Below, one piece after another: positions 42,879 to 51,485 of a DNA stretch of 63,854 nt. Below the pieces are notes generated by a model. The model had not been told where the DNA came from. It worked only from the letters and a program-made list of their open reading frames with translations, and did no database searches. Origin of the DNA: an uncultured Lachnospiraceae bacterium (GTDB lineage Bacteria; Bacillota; Clostridia; Lachnospirales; Lachnospiraceae); NCBI GenBank assembly GCA_910586205.1, contig CAJUGD010000024.1:1-63854 (forward strand), in the 5' to 3' direction. Every line of letters starts with the position of its first letter. Positions within the stretch are counted from its first letter, which is position 1. The position numbers and the translations under genes are program-made.

Positions 42879-43391
42879 CTACTCTGCCCCTTCTTCCCCT
42901 AACCAGACTTCCTGCTTCGGCTCGCCTTCTTCACTCTCCTGTAAGCTGTCCTGTGTATCAGAAGGCTCTGTCTCCAAAGACCGGGTCGAAGATGTGCCCG
43001 CCTTGGTTTCCTGTGTCTCTGGCTTCACATTCAGAATCTGAAGAATCTCCTTGGAAGTCATGGCGGTGCTCAGTTCGTATGTTCCCGGATAGGTCTCATA
43101 GTCATAAAACCACATCTGAATCTGAACCGCATATTCATTTTTAACCAACCCTACATCTTTTAGAAGTTTTGCCGTCTCTGCCGTAGTCTGCCCCTCGGGT
43201 ATGGTCAAAGCATACCGGGTTCCCGGCGACGGCTCCATGGCCGTAGCATAAAACACCTCATGTCCAAAGGCATATCCACGAGTTATCCCTTCTACCAACA
43301 AAAGAATCACCAATGCATACAAGATCAGCTTTCCTGAAATTCCGATTATGGTTCCGGTTATGGCATTGATCTCCTTTGTCATCTGACTCAT
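42879..43391 (-). CDS. Short YceG/MltG-like membrane protein
   Basis: A 170-residue protein with one membrane span (about residues 18-38) and an MltG-type LysM-like domain (RYALTIPEGQTTAETAKLLK, YPGTYELSTAMTSKEILQIL). A disordered acidic tail of about 45 residues follows. The catalytic lytic transglycosylase domain of full MltG (about 340 residues) is missing. It may be a non-catalytic cell-wall binding relative. It lies between the RNase J and TrmR-type genes, as commonly seen in Lachnospiraceae. Confidence 0.75.
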   Translation of the reverse strand: MSQMTKEINAITGTIIGISGKLILYALVILLLVEGITRGYAFGHEVFYATAMEPSPGTRYALTIPEGQTTAETAKLLKDVGLVKNEYAVQIQMWFYDYETYPGTYELSTAMTSKEILQILNVKPETQETKAGTSSTRSLETEPSDTQDSLQESEEGEPKQEVWLGEEGAE

Positions 43392-43413
43392 ATTCCATCT
43401 ACCGCCTTTCCTT

Positions 43414-45315
43414 CTATTCGACCTCCATGATGATCGGCAGAATCATGGGATTGCGCTTCATCCGCTTCCACAGAAAATCACTTAAGCTGTCCCGAATAAT
43501 ATTCTTCATCTTGCCCCAATCTGTCAGATGACGGTCCAGGCAATCCATGACAGCCTCATCCACCACCCGCTTTGCCTCATCCAAAAGGTCCTCTGATTCC
43601 CGCACATAAACAAATCCGCGGGACACAATATCCGGACCGGCCAAAAGCTGGTTGCTGTACTTCTCCAAGGTGAGCACAACAATGATGATTCCGTTCTGAG
43701 CCAGGTTCTGGCGATCCCGAAGCACAATGTTCCCTACGTCTCCCACGCCAAGCCCATCTACAAGAATGCCGCCGGACTGGACATGTCCTGTGATCCTGCA
43801 GGAATCCATCCCGATCTCCACCACGTCTCCGGAGGACATCAAAAGGACATTCTCCTTGGGAACCCCCATGGACACTGCAAGCCCTCGGTTGGCCACTAAA
43901 TGGCGATACTCACCATGGATCGGAAGGGCAAACCTTGGATGAAGGAGCGCGTACATCAGCTTGATCTCCTCCTGGCAGGCATGTCCTGACACATGCGTAT
44001 CCTGAAAGATTACCTCTGCCCCCTTCTGAGACAGCTCATTGATCACCTTAGACACTGCCTTCTCATTGCCTGGTATGGGGGTAGAGCTGAAGATCACCAC
44101 ATCATTAGGCTTAATGGAAACCTTCCGGTGCAGGTTTGAGGCCATGCGGGATAAGGCGGCCATGGACTCTCCCTGGCTTCCTGTGGTTATCAGCACGGTC
44201 TGCTCGTCCGTATAGTTTTTCAGCTCCTCAATGTCAATCAGCGTTCCGGCCGGAATGTTGATATATCCCAGTTCACTGGCCGTGCCGATCACATTGACCA
44301 TGCTGCGGCCCTCCACAACTACCCTTCTTCCATATTTGTAGGCAGAATTAATAATCTGCTGAACCCGATCCACATTGGAGGCAAAGGTGGCCACAATGAT
44401 CCGGTTCGTCTTGTGCTCTGCAAATATAGCGTCAAAGGTCCTGCCCACAGTCCGCTCTGACGCCGTAAAGCCGGCACGGATAGCATTGGTGGAATCACTC
44501 ATCAAAGCCAGCACGCCCTTTTTCCCCAGCTCTGCAAACCGCTGCAGATCCGCCGCGTCTCCAAACACCGGCGTATAGTCGATCTTAAAATCTCCTGTGT
44601 GGACAATCACGCCTGCAGGAGTAAAGATAGCCAGGGCCGCCGCATCGGCAATACTGTGGTTGGTCTTAATAAATTCTACCCGAAAACATCCCAAGTTAAT
44701 GGACTGGCCGTGCCGCACCACCTTTCTCTTGGTGGACTTCATCAGGTTATGTTCTTTTAATTTATTTTCAATCAGCCCAATTGTCAGCTTTGTGCCGTAA
44801 ACCGGTACATTAACCTTCTGCAGTATATAGGGCAGGGCCCCAATATGGTCTTCATGTCCATGGGTGATCACAAATCCCTTTACCTTACTCAGATTCTGCT
44901 CCAGATAAGTAACATCCGGAATCACCAGATCGATTCCCAGCATATCATCTGTGGGAAAAGACAGGCCGCAGTCCACTACAATAATATTGTCTTCATATTC
45001 AAAAGCTGTAATATTCATCCCGATCTGCTCCAGACCGCCTAACGGGATGATCTTGATCCGGGGCTGTTCTCCCCCTGCCTGATTCTTCTCTCCCTTTTTC
45101 TGTTCTCTCACACTCTTATTGTCCCGAAGCTCTATGCCTTCGCGGGATTCCCTGTGGTCTTTTACATCCTTTTGATCTTTGCTGTCTCTTGGCTCTCTGT
45201 GTTCCTTAAAATCTCTGCCTTCCTTTGTGTCTCTATGATTTTTCCCGATCCTTTGATTTTTTCCGTTCTGGTTTCCGTTTTGATTCTTCACGTCTCTCTG
45301 ATTTTCTGTTCTCAA
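43414..45315 (-). CDS. rnj: Ribonuclease J with charged N-terminal extension
   Basis: A 633-residue RNase J, a 5' exonuclease/endonuclease for RNA turnover. Residues 86 onward have the beta-lactamase fold start IKIIPLGGLEQIGMNITAFE, the metal motif THGHEDHIGALPYI and the beta-CASP domain (STNAIRAGFTASERTVGRTF). The first 85 residues are an unusual lysine/arginine/aspartate-rich, low-complexity extension that may bind RNA or partner proteins. The start codon is TTG behind GGAGGAATTGAA. Whether it is RNase J1 or J2 cannot be decided. Confidence 0.9.
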   Translation of the reverse strand: MRTENQRDVKNQNGNQNGKNQRIGKNHRDTKEGRDFKEHREPRDSKDQKDVKDHRESREGIELRDNKSVREQKKGEKNQAGGEQPRIKIIPLGGLEQIGMNITAFEYEDNIIVVDCGLSFPTDDMLGIDLVIPDVTYLEQNLSKVKGFVITHGHEDHIGALPYILQKVNVPVYGTKLTIGLIENKLKEHNLMKSTKRKVVRHGQSINLGCFRVEFIKTNHSIADAAALAIFTPAGVIVHTGDFKIDYTPVFGDAADLQRFAELGKKGVLALMSDSTNAIRAGFTASERTVGRTFDAIFAEHKTNRIIVATFASNVDRVQQIINSAYKYGRRVVVEGRSMVNVIGTASELGYINIPAGTLIDIEELKNYTDEQTVLITTGSQGESMAALSRMASNLHRKVSIKPNDVVIFSSTPIPGNEKAVSKVINELSQKGAEVIFQDTHVSGHACQEEIKLMYALLHPRFALPIHGEYRHLVANRGLAVSMGVPKENVLLMSSGDVVEIGMDSCRITGHVQSGGILVDGLGVGDVGNIVLRDRQNLAQNGIIIVVLTLEKYSNQLLAGPDIVSRGFVYVRESEDLLDEAKRVVDEAVMDCLDRHLTDWGKMKNIIRDSLSDFLWKRMKRNPMILPIIMEVE

Positions 45316-45428
45316 TTCAATTCCTCCATGATCTCCTTTGCAGCAGACAAGACAGCATGAGCTGCTGCTCTCCTTTCCCGCGATAGTATTTCACGTCCCA
45401 AACTACCGCCTTTTCCCTGCTAAACGGC

Positions 45429-45893
45429 TTAAAGGTTTTCCCTGCCGCCCGCTTTTTCCTCTGCACAATCCCTACAGTATCCTGTCAGCTTGACTTCATG
45501 ATCTGTCACGGTAAATCCTGCCGTGTCATAGAGCGCCTGCTCTAACGTCTCCAGCAGATCCCCCTGGAAGGAAAGTACCTTCCCGCACTTTCTGCAGATT
45601 GCATGATGATGGCGATGGCGGTTAACCTCAGCATCACTCCCCAGCTCATAACGCACAAAGCCGTCGTCAAAGCTTACCTTGTCAATCACATTCAGCTCCA
45701 CCAAAACCTGTACGGTACGATAAATGGTAGCCAACCCGATCTCCGAATATTTGTCCTTTACCAGTTCATAGATTTCTTCTGCAGTCAAATGCTCCCCCGC
45801 ATGGTCTGCTATGGTTTCTAATACCAATAAACGCTGGTTCGTCACCTTTAAACCGCGCTCCCGCAGTATTGCCTTAAAACGATCCTGTTCCAT
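45429..45893 (-). CDS. Fur family metalloregulator
   Basis: A 154-residue Fur/PerR/Zur-type repressor. The winged helix is LKVTNQRLLVLETIADHAGEHLTA with the SEIGLATIYRTVQVLVELNV recognition region. The metal-site block is NRHRHHHAICRKCGKVLSF, and the second structural CxxC is GYCRDCAEEK. Both zinc CxxC pairs are present. Whether it senses iron, zinc or peroxide cannot be told by eye. It stands in the conserved order DUF1292-Fur-RNase J. Confidence 0.9.
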   Translation of the reverse strand: MEQDRFKAILRERGLKVTNQRLLVLETIADHAGEHLTAEEIYELVKDKYSEIGLATIYRTVQVLVELNVIDKVSFDDGFVRYELGSDAEVNRHRHHHAICRKCGKVLSFQGDLLETLEQALYDTAGFTVTDHEVKLTGYCRDCAEEKAGGRENL

Positions 45894-45936
45894 ACCTCTC
45901 CCTTACTATGCTTCCGGCTGATTGATGCTGCTGATT

Positions 45937-46212
45937 TTATTTTTGAAGATCTACTTCCGCATCCTCTAAAAGCTCCGAAAAAATTCGGTACAAATAATCC
46001 AGCTCATCATCATTTTCTACAAACTCATACACAGCCTCACTGTCTGCAGAACCGGACAGATCCTTAAGGACATAACACTCCCCGTCCTCATCCTCCTTTG
46101 TGTCCGTCACCATTAAATAATTCATCCCGTTGATCCGGGTTTCCTCCAGCACATAAAAATCCACTGCCTCTCCGGTATCCGTCAGCAGCGTAATCCTTTC
46201 CTCCTGCATCAC
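45937..46212 (-). CDS. DUF1292 family protein
   Basis: A 91-residue acidic protein of the DUF1292 (YrzB) family, unknown function. It shows ITLLTDTGEAVDFYVLEETR, NYLMVTDTKEDEDGECYVLK and an acidic C-terminus. It overlaps the ruvX gene by four bases (ATGA) and lies in the Firmicutes order IreB-RuvX-DUF1292-Fur. Confidence 0.85.
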   Translation of the reverse strand: MMQEERITLLTDTGEAVDFYVLEETRINGMNYLMVTDTKEDEDGECYVLKDLSGSADSEAVYEFVENDDELDYLYRIFSELLEDAEVDLQK

Positions 46213-46640
46213 GCTTCTCTCTCCTGTGCAGAATCCATATAGGAACGCAGAATCAAAACCGCCGCAATCTTATCGATCACACGCTTTCTGTTTTCCCTTG
46301 GAACTCCGCTTTCTATTAAAATATCATTGGCTTCCATAGTTGTCAGACGCTCATCCCACAAGACCACAGGCAGACCTATCCTGCGTATCAGCATATCCCG
46401 AAATTCCTCTGTCTTTCTCGCACGCTCTCCAATCGAATCATCCATATTCACAGGATAACCCAAAATAATCTTTTCAATCTTGTATTCTTCAATCAGTTCT
46501 CCGATCCTTGCCAAAGTCCTGCGCAGCTTATTCTCATCCTTACGTGTAATGGTCTCCACCCCCTGGGCCGTAATCCCCAAGGGATCACTCACAGCCACAC
46601 CCACGGTCTTTGAACCAAAGTCCAATCCCATCATCCTCAT
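46209..46640 (-). CDS. ruvX: RuvX/YqgF pre-16S rRNA nuclease family
   Basis: A 143-residue RNase H-fold nuclease, the YqgF/RuvX family involved in 16S rRNA 5' maturation and proposed Holliday junction resolution. Motifs: MMGLDFGSKTVGVAVSDPLG (first Asp), IILGYPVNMDDSIGERARK and VLWDERLTTMEAND (acidic pair). The start at 46640 follows GGAAGGACAAGTTTTAT; a longer reading with MFRKDKFY is possible. Confidence 0.85.
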   Translation of the reverse strand: MRMMGLDFGSKTVGVAVSDPLGITAQGVETITRKDENKLRRTLARIGELIEEYKIEKIILGYPVNMDDSIGERARKTEEFRDMLIRRIGLPVVLWDERLTTMEANDILIESGVPRENRKRVIDKIAAVLILRSYMDSAQEREA

Positions 46641-46796
46641 ATAAAACTTGTCCTTCCGAAACAACCGCGTTCTTCCTGCGCCCGAAAAGACTGTCAGCCC
46701 ATATATCAGGTTGACAGCCTATCCCTTTTCTTTTGCAGCTTGCAGGCAGAACTCCTCTCAGAATCACTTTCGTGTGACATTCATATCTTCAAATCC

Positions 46797-46835
46797 CTAG
46801 TGTCTGAAAATTGCTTTCCGCCAGATACACTCTAG
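46797..46835 (-). mobile_element. 39-bp fragment of the hairpin element
   Basis: CTAGTGTCTGAAAATTGC followed by TTTCCGCCAGATACACTCTAG keeps both ends of the 166-bp element with the interior lost. Its right-hand CTAG supplies the TAG stop of the IreB gene. Confidence 0.7.
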
Positions 46836-47101
46836 TTCCTCTCCTCCAGCTCCGAATGAATATACACATACATCAATTCTTCTAAAATCTCATCCCGCTC
46901 CACCTTCATAATAAGGCTTCTCGCGCTCTTATGGCTGGTAATATAGGTCGGATCCCCCGATATAAGATATCCTACAATCTGATTCACCGGATTGTACCCT
47001 TTTTCTGTCAGAGCAACATATACCTGCTCCAAAACCTGGCTGACATCCATCTTATTCTCCTGTACTGCCTGAAAAAACTGTGTGTTATGAATTTCGCCCA
47101 T
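46832..47101 (-). CDS. ireB: IreB family regulatory phosphoprotein
   Basis: An 89-residue IreB (DUF965) protein. The start GEIHNTQFFQAVQENKMDVS, then EQVYVALTEKGYNPVNQIVG, and YLISGDPTYITSHKSARSLI are diagnostic. In Enterococcus it is phosphorylated by the serine/threonine kinase IreK and influences cell-wall stress resistance. The N-terminal threonine (Thr7) in the NTQFF motif is the expected phosphosite region. Its TAG stop is part of a hairpin-element fragment, so the very C-terminus may have been altered by an insertion. Confidence 0.9.
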   Translation of the reverse strand: MGEIHNTQFFQAVQENKMDVSQVLEQVYVALTEKGYNPVNQIVGYLISGDPTYITSHKSARSLIMKVERDEILEELMYVYIHSELEERN

Positions 47102-47202
47102 GTTTTCACGTCCTTTAACTATTCTTTTCTATTCTATACCACTTTGTCCAATTCGGCAAGGGAAATATTTCTTAACATTTTACATTGCCACTTCCCTTCC
47201 CC

Positions 47203-48519
47203 CTAAAAAAGAATTTCCTCTGTCAGCATTTCTTCCGGTATAATTGTCACCATTGTGTTAGGACGCTGTCCTTCTGCCAAAACTGCTGCCCGAATATATT
47301 CTCTGGTATGTCCGATCAGGTAAAGCTTTTCCTTGATCCGTATTTCTTCTTCTAAAAGCACCTGCTGCTCTTTTCCCAAAAAGCTTTTCCGGTATTGGGC
47401 AGACATACTCCTCTCTAGTGACAGCAGTTCTTCGCTGCGCAGGGTTTTGACGGATTCCGGTATCTGATCCGGCATTTTGGCCGCCCGGGTGCCGGAGCGG
47501 ACAGAATATTTAAACACATGCATTTCGTAAAAATGGATTCTCTCCAAAAAAGCTTTCGTTTTTTCAAATTCTTCCTGGGTTTCTCCCGGAAATCCCACAA
47601 TCACATCTGTGGTGACAGCCGGATTTTCAAAACTTCTGCGCAGCATATCACATTTTTGTTCATACTCCCCGGTAGTATAATGGCGGTTCATGCGTTTTAA
47701 AGTTTCATCGCAGCCGCTTTGAAGGGACAGGTGAAAATGGGGGCAGACCTTGGGAAGCTCTCTGAGAATTGACACAAAGTTCTCGGTAATGATTCCTGGC
47801 TCTAAAGAGCCTAAACGGATCCGGCTGATTTCGGGAATCTGGTGAAGCCTTTTTATCAGCTTTGAAAGCTGTTCCCCGGATTTTTCCGGAAAGTCCACGC
47901 CATAAGAGCTTAAATGGATTCCCGTCAATACGATCTCCTGGCAGCCGGCGGCAGCCAGCGCCTGTGCTTCCTGCTCTACATCCCTTTGCGCCCTGCTGCG
48001 CACACGTCCTCTGGTATAAGGAATAATGCAGTAGCTGCAGAACTGGTTGCAGCCGTCCTGCACTTTTATAAAGGCTCTGGTGTGATCTGCCGTCTTATGG
48101 ATGTGAAGGTTTTCATACTCCTTTGAGCCGTCCATTGGAAACCAGTGTTCCTCTGCCTGCCTGCCAGGCTGCTGTTTCTGAAAATATTCGTCAAGAATTA
48201 CCGCCAAATCCTTTTTCTTATTATTGCCCACCAGCACATCCACAGACAGATCCTTTTTTAATTCCTCTGCCGCTGATTGGACATAGCATCCTGCTGCCAC
48301 TACCACTGCCTCCGGATTCTGTTTTCTGGCCCGGTGAAGCATCTGCCGGGATTTCCGATCTGCAATATTGGTTACAGAACAGGTGTTTACAATGTACACA
48401 TCTGCCTTTTCCCGAAAAGGCACGATCTCATATCCCGCTTCTTCCAAAAGCTGCCGCATGGCCTCTCCCTCATAAGCATTCACCTTACATCCCAGATTGT
48501 GTAATGCCGCTCTTTTCAC
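47203..48519 (-). CDS. mtaB: MtaB tRNA t6A37 methylthiotransferase
   Basis: A 438-residue radical-SAM methylthiotransferase that turns t6A37 of tRNA into ms2t6A. The N-terminal UPF0004 domain has cysteines in LHNLGCKVNAYEGEAM, VNTCSVTNIADRKSRQML and VVAAGCYVQSA. The radical-SAM CxxxCxxC is QDGCNQFCSYCIIPYTRG. The TRAM-like end is SRYRKSFLGKEQQVLLEEEI-like with LIGHTREYI. Two iron-sulfur clusters are thus expected. Confidence 0.92.
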   Translation of the reverse strand: MKRAALHNLGCKVNAYEGEAMRQLLEEAGYEIVPFREKADVYIVNTCSVTNIADRKSRQMLHRARKQNPEAVVVAAGCYVQSAAEELKKDLSVDVLVGNNKKKDLAVILDEYFQKQQPGRQAEEHWFPMDGSKEYENLHIHKTADHTRAFIKVQDGCNQFCSYCIIPYTRGRVRSRAQRDVEQEAQALAAAGCQEIVLTGIHLSSYGVDFPEKSGEQLSKLIKRLHQIPEISRIRLGSLEPGIITENFVSILRELPKVCPHFHLSLQSGCDETLKRMNRHYTTGEYEQKCDMLRRSFENPAVTTDVIVGFPGETQEEFEKTKAFLERIHFYEMHVFKYSVRSGTRAAKMPDQIPESVKTLRSEELLSLERSMSAQYRKSFLGKEQQVLLEEEIRIKEKLYLIGHTREYIRAAVLAEGQRPNTMVTIIPEEMLTEEILF

Positions 48520-48665
48520 ACTGTGCCTCCTTAAATAATTTGTTTAATATACGTTATTGTGACGCCTTTTCATAAAAACTTCCTATTGACTTTTTTCCCA
48601 TATCTAGGTAGTATTGATACGAAACAGAAAAACAGCCAAAAATAACCATAAAGGAGGTTTTATAC

Positions 48666-48899
48666 ATGAAAACCGTTCGCATTTCATTAAATTCCATTGA
48701 TAAAGTAAAATCCTTTGTAAATGATCTGACCAAGTACGATGAAGATTTTGATCTGGTGTCTGGCAGATATGTGATTGACGCCAAGTCTATTATGGGCATC
48801 TTCAGCCTGGACTTATCAAAGCCCATTGATCTTAACATCCACGCAGAATCCGGTGTGGACGAGATCTTAGAGACCTTAGCGCCCTACATTATTCCGTAA
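48666..48899 (+). CDS. Crh-like HPr paralogue lacking the catalytic histidine
   Basis: A 77-residue HPr-fold protein. The Ser46-type regulatory segment of HPr is well kept (DAKSIMGIFSLDL, Ser41 here), but the His15 motif (GLHARP) is replaced by ISLNSIDKVKSFVND with no histidine. It therefore cannot carry phosphate in the sugar PTS. A Crh-like role in catabolite control through serine phosphorylation by HPr kinase is the closest known parallel. The strong start AAAGGAGGTTTTATAC and the terminator downstream make it a single, probably well-expressed gene, convergent with thiI. Confidence 0.75.
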   Translation: MKTVRISLNSIDKVKSFVNDLTKYDEDFDLVSGRYVIDAKSIMGIFSLDLSKPIDLNIHAESGVDEILETLAPYIIP

Positions 48900-48952
48900 T
48901 GACAGACTCTCTGCCGGATCATTCATAGCAGTAATATGTCTGGTATACACGC

Positions 48953-49016
48953 CAGTGAAAACCTTGTGGCTGCGGTTCCCCGATTCCGGCTAACCGCAGC
49001 CACAAGGTTTTCACTG
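48953..49016 (+). terminator. Bidirectional terminator with 25-bp perfect stem
   Basis: CAGTGAAAACCTTGTGGCTG and five further bases pair without mismatch with the arm ending GGTTTTCACTG. The loop is 14 bases (CCCCGATTCCGGCT) and TTTTTTATT follows. It lies between the HPr-like gene and the convergent thiI gene. Confidence 0.85.
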
Positions 49017-49024
49017 TTTTTTAT

Positions 49025-50212
49025 TTATCCCTCATCACACCAGATCATTTCCGCTGTCTCTATGGCCGTCTGAACCATTTCCTGAATCTTTTCTTCCAGA
49101 TGTTCTTCTGATTTTCGTATTCTCTCCAAATTAGGCTTGATCACCGGATGCTTTGCCACAAATATGGTACAGCAGTCCTCATAGGGCTGAATGGAGGTTT
49201 CAAAGGTCCCGATCTTCTGGGAAATATCTACAATCTCCTGTTTGTCAAAGCCAATCAAGGGCCGGAATACCGGCATAAAGCACACCTCATTGGTGGAAGC
49301 TAAGGACTGTACGGTCTGGGACGCCACCTGTCCGATGCTCTCCCCTGTGATCAGGGCCAGCCCGCCGTTTTTCTCTGCGATCTCCTGGGCAATCCGCATC
49401 ATATACCGGCGCATCAGGATGGTCAGCTCCTCATGAGGGCATTTGTCGTAAATATAAAGCTGAATATCCGTAAAATTCACCACGTGCAAAGGGATGGGAC
49501 CCGAATACCGTGCCACCTGCTTTGCCAAATCCACCACTTTCTGTTTGGCCCGCTCACTGGTATAAGGCGGCGCGTGAAAATACACCGCATCAATCTTTAC
49601 CCCTCTCTTGGCAATCATATAGCCTGCCACCGGGCTGTCAATGCCTCCTGACAAAAGAAGCATTGCCTTTCCGTTGGTTCCCACAGGCATTCCCCCAGGC
49701 CCCGGAATCATCAGCGAATAAAGATTCACCACCTTGCGGACTTCCACCCGCAGAAGCACATCCGGCTTATGGACATTAACCTTTGTCTCTGGAAATGCCT
49801 TTAAGATCACTTCGCCCAGATCACGGTTCATCTGCTCAGAGTGGACCGGATACTGCTTGTCAGCCCGCCTGCTCTCCACCTTAAAGGTAAAATTCTTGTC
49901 CGGATAAACCTCATCCACATAGCTTACCAAGGTCTTTTTCAGATTTTCAAAATCCTTATCCTGAATCTGAAGCATAGGGCAGATCCAGGCAATTCCAAAT
50001 ACCCTCTGCAGCGCCTCGATCACCTCGTCATAATCATATTCACTGATGGCCTGTACATAAATCCTTCCTGATTCCTTGGACGCCACAAAGGATCCATCCA
50101 CCCTTTTTAGCGCATTTTTAATCTGGTGAATCAACGCATCCTCAAACAAGTAGCGATTCTTCCCCTTGGTTCCGATCTCCGCATATTTGATCAAAAACGA
50201 CTGATATACCAT
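49025..50212 (-). CDS. thiI: ThiI tRNA 4-thiouridine synthase
   Basis: A 395-residue ThiI without the C-terminal rhodanese domain, the usual form in Firmicutes. It carries a ferredoxin-like N-terminal domain (LIKYAEIGTKGKNRYLFEDA), a THUMP domain and the pyrophosphatase-loop ALLLSGGIDSPVAGYMIAKR, with a KIDAVYFHAPPYTSERAKQK segment. It adds sulfur to U8 of tRNA and can feed thiamine synthesis. It lies directly downstream of a cysteine desulfurase that would provide the persulfide. Confidence 0.92.
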   Translation of the reverse strand: MVYQSFLIKYAEIGTKGKNRYLFEDALIHQIKNALKRVDGSFVASKESGRIYVQAISEYDYDEVIEALQRVFGIAWICPMLQIQDKDFENLKKTLVSYVDEVYPDKNFTFKVESRRADKQYPVHSEQMNRDLGEVILKAFPETKVNVHKPDVLLRVEVRKVVNLYSLMIPGPGGMPVGTNGKAMLLLSGGIDSPVAGYMIAKRGVKIDAVYFHAPPYTSERAKQKVVDLAKQVARYSGPIPLHVVNFTDIQLYIYDKCPHEELTILMRRYMMRIAQEIAEKNGGLALITGESIGQVASQTVQSLASTNEVCFMPVFRPLIGFDKQEIVDISQKIGTFETSIQPYEDCCTIFVAKHPVIKPNLERIRKSEEHLEEKIQEMVQTAIETAEMIWCDEG

Positions 50213-50330
50213 CTTCCTATCCTCCGGTCTTTTTGTGCCTGCCTTTATAACGCCGCCTGTCTGGCTTTCTTCTTAAACCTGTCTTCCATCCCTGATTCCT
50301 GCTGATTTGACGCACCTTCTTGGAACTTAC

Positions 50331-51485
50331 TTACATTCTTTTATATCTTCTTAAAACCGGCAGAATTTCCTTTAACACATCCATGCAATAGTCAATCTCG
50401 TCCTTTGTGTTAAACATCCCAAAGCTGAAGCGCACGGTTGATTCCAAAAGCCTTTGATGTACCCCGATTCCCTTTAAAGTCCCGCTGATTCCCGGATGAT
50501 GAGCCGAGCAGGCTGACCCGGAGGACACGTAAATTCCCTTTTCCTCTAAGGCATGGAGCAGCACCTCGCTCCTCACCCCCTCAAAGCTGACGCTGACAAT
50601 CTGAGGCGCACTTTCCCGGCCCTTTTTGCTGTTAACCACAGTGCCGTCCAGCTCCTCCATGCGGTCAATCAAATAATCCTTCAGACCTAACAGATGCAAT
50701 ATCTTCGCCTCATGGTCCCGGTACATCTCCTTTGCCGCCACCCCAAGTCCTGCCACCCCCGGAACATTTTCCGTGCCGGATCGCAGGTTGCTTTGCTGGC
50801 CGCCTCCGTAGATCATGGGCTTTAACTTCACCCCGTCCCGGATATATAAAAATCCCACTCCCTTAGGCCCATGGATCTTGTGCCCGCTTACAGATAACAG
50901 ATCGATTCCCTGCTTTTTAGGGCGGATCACGTATTTTCCATATGCCTGGATTCCATCTACATGGAAAAGTGTCCTGGGATTTTTCCCCCGGATCACACGG
51001 GAAATCTCCTCCACCGGCTCCACAAAGCCCACTTCATTGTTCACATACATTACAGACACCAAAACCGTGTCCTCCCGAACAGCATCCTGAAGTTCTTGTA
51101 AGGAAATATGCCCGTCTTGATCCACAGGAAGAAATGTCACCTCAAATCCCATATCTTCCAGCGCCGCAAGTGGATTATACACTGACGGATGCTCAACATT
51201 TGTGCTGATAATGTGCTTCCCAATCCTCTGATTGGCCAGTGCGCCTCCTATCAGGGCCAGATTGTTGGACTCTGATCCCCCGGAGGTAAAAAGAATCTCC
51301 TTCTCCGATACCTTCATGGTCTTAGCAATCTCAGCCCGTGCCTCCCGGATATACTGTTCCGCCTCCATGCCCCGCCGATGTTTTGCCGCCGCGTTGGCGT
51401 AATCCTCTGTCATCGTCTTCACCACAATGTCCCTCACACTGTCTAAAACCCTTGTGGTTGCGGAATTATCAAAATATACTTCCAT
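50331..51485 (-). CDS. Cysteine desulfurase (NifS/IscS family)
   Basis: A 384-residue PLP-dependent desulfurase. Motifs are VYFDNSATTRV, FTSGGSESNNLALIGGA, the PLP lysine in DLLSVSGHKIHGPKGVGFLY and the catalytic cysteine loop VSSGSACSAHHPGISGTLK. It provides persulfide for ThiI downstream. The start ATG shares its A with the stop of rsmE (TGATG), so rsmE, the desulfurase and thiI are coupled. Confidence 0.9.
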   Translation of the reverse strand: MEVYFDNSATTRVLDSVRDIVVKTMTEDYANAAAKHRRGMEAEQYIREARAEIAKTMKVSEKEILFTSGGSESNNLALIGGALANQRIGKHIISTNVEHPSVYNPLAALEDMGFEVTFLPVDQDGHISLQELQDAVREDTVLVSVMYVNNEVGFVEPVEEISRVIRGKNPRTLFHVDGIQAYGKYVIRPKKQGIDLLSVSGHKIHGPKGVGFLYIRDGVKLKPMIYGGGQQSNLRSGTENVPGVAGLGVAAKEMYRDHEAKILHLLGLKDYLIDRMEELDGTVVNSKKGRESAPQIVSVSFEGVRSEVLLHALEEKGIYVSSGSACSAHHPGISGTLKGIGVHQRLLESTVRFSFGMFNTKDEIDYCMDVLKEILPVLRRYKRM

